A stretch of 64,000 nt of DNA from an uncultured Oscillospiraceae bacterium (GTDB lineage Bacteria > Bacillota > Clostridia > Oscillospirales > Oscillospiraceae): NCBI GenBank assembly GCA_944387035.1, contig CALXDJ010000001.1, positions 1-64,000 on the forward strand, in the 5' to 3' direction. Shown here piece by piece: positions 61,748-64,000 of the stretch (the stretch's first letter is position 1; each line of letters begins with the position of its first letter). Under the pieces are notes generated by a model. It was given only the letters and a program-made list of their open reading frames with translations, was not told where the DNA came from and searched no databases. The position numbers and the translations under genes were made by a program.

Positions 61748-62779
61748 TTACTTCGTGGGGACCTCGTAGCCCTTTTCCGCGAAGTACCGGGCAGCACCGG
61801 GATGGTACGGCACGTTGGTCACGCCAGCGGCAAAGTCCAGATCCAGCTCCTTGGCCTTGTCGTGGGCCAGGGAATCGGCGTTTTCGAAGATGGTGGAAAC
61901 AATGTTGTACACATCGTTCTCGTCCACATCGTCCCGGGCAATGATCACAGCGCTGACCGCCACAGTAGTGGTCTCGGGCACGCCCTCATAGGTTCCCTCG
62001 GGGATCACGTACTTGCTGTAATAGGGAGAGGTCTCCTGCAGGGCGGCAATGTGCTCGTCGTCCAAGCTGACCAGATAGGCATCCTTGGAGGTAGCCAGAG
62101 TGGTGATGGCCACAGTGGGGGCACCGGCCACCACGAAGGCCGCGTCAATCTTGCCATCCTGGAGGGCGTCGGCGCTGTCGCCGAAGTCCTGATACTGGGC
62201 GTTGATATCGGTCTCATAGTCCAGGCCGTAGGCGCCCAGGATATCCAGAGCGTTGTAGAACACGCCGGAACCGGCAGCGCCGATGGAAACCGTCTTGCCC
62301 TTCAGGTCTGCGACCGTCTTGATATCGGGGTTGCAGGTGACAATCTGCACCTGCTCCATGTACAGAGCGGCCACCGTGGAGAAATTGGTGATGGGCATAC
62401 CCTCGAACAGGTTGGTGCCGTCATAGGCATAGCTCATGACGTCGGACTGGACAAAGCCCAGCTGGCGGGTGTTCATATCCATCTGCTCAATGTTATCCTG
62501 AGAACCGTTGCTGGTGACAGCGGTCACCTTGGTGCCGGTGCCGCTGGAGGTAATGGCCTGAGCCAGCACGCTGCCGAAACCATAGTAAGTACCCTGGTCG
62601 CCGCCGGTGGAGAACTTCAGCTCCGTGCCGGTACCGGTGGCCTCGCCCTCAGCGGGAGCCTGGGTGTCCTCAGCAGGGGTCTGGGTATCCTCAGCAGGGG
62701 CCTCTTCCGTGCCGCCGCAGCCGGCCAGCACACTGGCCATCATCAAGGCGGCCATCAGCAGAGAGAAAAACTTCTTCAT
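61748..62779 (-). CDS. TAXI-family TRAP substrate-binding lipoprotein
   Basis: The 343-residue protein has a lipobox LAGC (VLAGCGG) and a Glu/Thr/Ala-rich linker (PAEDTQ repeats). The TAXI fold begins LKFSTGGDQGTYYGFGSVLAQAI and contains VTAVTSNGSQDNIEQM, LKGKTVSIGAAGSGVFYNALDIL and NVPYHPGAARYFAEKGYEV. It presents the substrate to the fused permease. I start it at 62779 because AGAGGA is seven bases upstream; an ATG two codons earlier is too close to that site. The ligand is unknown; TAXI proteins often bind glutamate or other acids. Confidence 0.92.
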   Translation of the reverse strand: MKKFFSLLMAALMMASVLAGCGGTEEAPAEDTQTPAEDTQAPAEGEATGTGTELKFSTGGDQGTYYGFGSVLAQAITSSGTGTKVTAVTSNGSQDNIEQMDMNTRQLGFVQSDVMSYAYDGTNLFEGMPITNFSTVAALYMEQVQIVTCNPDIKTVADLKGKTVSIGAAGSGVFYNALDILGAYGLDYETDINAQYQDFGDSADALQDGKIDAAFVVAGAPTVAITTLATSKDAYLVSLDDEHIAALQETSPYYSKYVIPEGTYEGVPETTTVAVSAVIIARDDVDENDVYNIVSTIFENADSLAHDKAKELDLDFAAGVTNVPYHPGAARYFAEKGYEVPTK

Positions 62780-62833
62780 GTTCATATCCTCTTTTCCTCT
62801 TGTTTTCTTGTGGGGTCTTGTATATACCTGCAT

Positions 62834-62862
62834 ATGATATCTCATTTGCCTTCATTTTTCAA
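62834..62862 (-). promoter_or_regulatory. Promoter of the TAXI TRAP operon
   Basis: On the minus strand, TTGAAA (62857-62862), a 17-bp spacer and TATCAT (62834-62839) are present, about 50 bases before the start codon. Confidence 0.65.
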
Positions 62863-62961
62863 GTCTTTTTTTGTTTTTCCAGATTGTTTTTGCAAGTCTA
62901 TGCATGATGTCTTGCATTTTGTACGTTTCCTTCCGTCATAAACGGCACAGCATACAAAAAG

Positions 62962-63003
62962 GTCTCCGGCGCTGTGACCGGATTTGGTCATAACGCCGGA
63001 GAC
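62962..63003 (-). terminator. Pyruvate carboxylase terminator
   Basis: GTCTCCGGCG / CGCCGGAGAC with an inner TGACC/GGTCA stem is followed on the minus strand by CTTTTTG. It isolates the TRAP operon from read-through. Confidence 0.88.
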
Positions 63004-63041
63004 TATAGAAAAACGTTTCCACGTTCTTGACGGTCCCTGAA

Positions 63042-64000
63042 TTACTGGATCGTCAGCAGCAGCTGTCCGCCCTTGACCGTGTCGCCCTCCCGGACCTCCA
63101 CAGAAGCGATTGTACCGCTCATCCGGGCCGTGACTGCGGTTTCCATCTTCATGGCCTCGATGGTCACCAGAGTCTGGTTCTTTTCCACCTTGTCGCCCAC
63201 TTTGACATTGATCTTGCTGACGGCACCGGGGATGGATGCTCCCACCTGGCTCTTGTCCTCGGGGTCTGCCATAGGAACCTTGACGATGTTCTTCTGAGCA
63301 GCCTCGTCCGGCACCTGGACATCCCGGCGGATACCGTTGAGTTCAAAGCTGACGGTACGCATGCCCTCGCTGTCCACTTCGCCCAGGCCGAGGTATTTGA
63401 TGACCAGGGTCTTGCCGTCGGCGATGTTGACCTTGTTGGTCTCGCCCACCGCCAGGCCGTGGAAGAACACATGGCTGCCCAGGCGCATGATATAGCCGTA
63501 CTCCTTGCGGGTCTTGACGAAGTCCTCCACCACCTTGGGATACAGGCAGTAGCTCAGCACCGCCCGCCACGTGGGATCGGGATCAAAAGCCGCCATCTCC
63601 CGTTTCTTGGCCTCAAAGTCCACCGGCGGCAGCAGCTCGCCGGGGCGGCAGGTAATGGGTGCCTTGCCCTTGAGCACCACCCGCTGAAGATCCTTGGGGA
63701 ATCCGCCGGCGGGCTGGCCCATCATGCCGGAGAAATAGCTCACAGCACTGTCGGGGAAGGCCAGATTTTCACCCTTCTCCACGATGTTCTCGGGCGTCAG
63801 GCCGTTCTGGGTCATGAAGATGGCCAGGTCGCCCACCATCTTGGAAGACGGCGTCACCTTGACAATGTCGCCCAGCATCTCATTGACCAGACGATAGTTC
63901 TCCTTGACCTCGGTAAAGCGGCTGCCCAGACCCAGGGACTCCACCTGGGGACGCAGGTTCGTATACTGGCCTCCGGGAATCTCATAGCGGTAGATATCGG
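63042..64000 (-). CDS. Pyruvate carboxylase, C-terminal part (5' end outside window)
   Basis: About 319 codons of the 3' end lie in the window; the frame is open to base 64000. The first visible residues (IYRYEIPGGQYTNLRPQ) are the end of the carboxyltransferase barrel, followed by the PYC/OADA allosteric-linker region (VKVTPSSKMVGDLAIFM) and the C-terminal biotinyl domain with the biotin Lys in EAMKMET. It carries carboxyl groups to pyruvate to make oxaloacetate. Whether this is the whole-chain enzyme or a B subunit cannot be told because the biotin carboxylase part would lie outside the window. It ends at a strong terminator. Confidence 0.93.
   Translation of the reverse strand, partial: DIYRYEIPGGQYTNLRPQVESLGLGSRFTEVKENYRLVNEMLGDIVKVTPSSKMVGDLAIFMTQNGLTPENIVEKGENLAFPDSAVSYFSGMMGQPAGGFPKDLQRVVLKGKAPITCRPGELLPPVDFEAKKREMAAFDPDPTWRAVLSYCLYPKVVEDFVKTRKEYGYIMRLGSHVFFHGLAVGETNKVNIADGKTLVIKYLGLGEVDSEGMRTVSFELNGIRRDVQVPDEAAQKNIVKVPMADPEDKSQVGASIPGAVSKINVKVGDKVEKNQTLVTIEAMKMETAVTARMSGTIASVEVREGDTVKGGQLLLTIQ

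Overview
The window is chromosomal DNA of a spore-forming, GC-rich member of the Bacillota, most like the Oscillospiraceae (Flavonifractor, Intestinimonas, Lawsonibacter and relatives). The evidence is sporulation and germination genes (SpoIVB peptidase, a GerA-family protein behind a sigma-G-like promoter), a clostridial dcw cell-division cluster, an S-layer-homology protein, a TAXI-type TRAP importer, a two-gene SufC-SufB locus and strong AGGAGG ribosome sites. No rRNA, tRNA, CRISPR array, phage or intact insertion sequence was found. Most genes are on the minus strand.

Layout. 1-1.2 kb: a secreted repeat-rich surface protein, cut by the window start, behind a class I cyclic-di-GMP riboswitch, and a small conserved protein. 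1.4-5.2 kb: a type IV pilus operon (PilT, four small membrane-anchored proteins, PilC). 5.3-7.7 kb: a transglutaminase-like lipoprotein and a SARP/BTAD regulator with a decayed GGDEF-like tail. 7.8-10.8 kb: uracil permease, DUF523, DUF3783 and Nudix genes. 10.9-13.3 kb: a LacI-type regulator divergent from gap, with a shared TTTGCGCAAA dyad. 13.3-13.7 kb: a probable structured small RNA. 13.8-17.1 kb: a FliB-like protein, a ferredoxin and the GerA-family protein. 17.3-24.6 kb: the phosphate regulon pstSCAB-phoU-HD-phoB-phoR behind a PhoP box. 25-26.7 kb: an IlvD/Edd dehydratase. 26.9-41 kb: spoIVB, then the dcw cluster mraZ-rsmH-ftsL-pbp-murE-mraY-ftsW-murG-murA-ftsQ, with ftsZ on its own promoter. 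41.4-51 kb: rsmD-coaD, Asp23/FakA, HD and DUF2461 proteins, a ferritin-like protein, sufC-sufB and RNase Y. 51-59.3 kb: an amidase, an RlmI-like methyltransferase and a MacAB-like exporter operon carrying an S-layer-homology protein. 59.5-64 kb: the TAXI TRAP importer and the 3' part of pyruvate carboxylase.

The most striking regulatory element is in front of the uracil permease. A 42-codon leader ORF runs through a T-rich stretch and then through an intrinsic terminator, and its stop codon overlaps the permease start. This is the layout of the enterobacterial pyrBI (PyrL) UTP-sensing attenuator, here apparently in a Gram-positive bacterium. Other points for follow-up are the small RNA at 13.3-13.7 kb, the c-di-GMP riboswitch next to pilus genes, the HD phosphohydrolase inside the Pho operon, the LacI/gap operator pair, and a dcw cluster lacking murF, murD and ftsA. 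Several predicted promoters use TTGCAA as the -35 hexamer.
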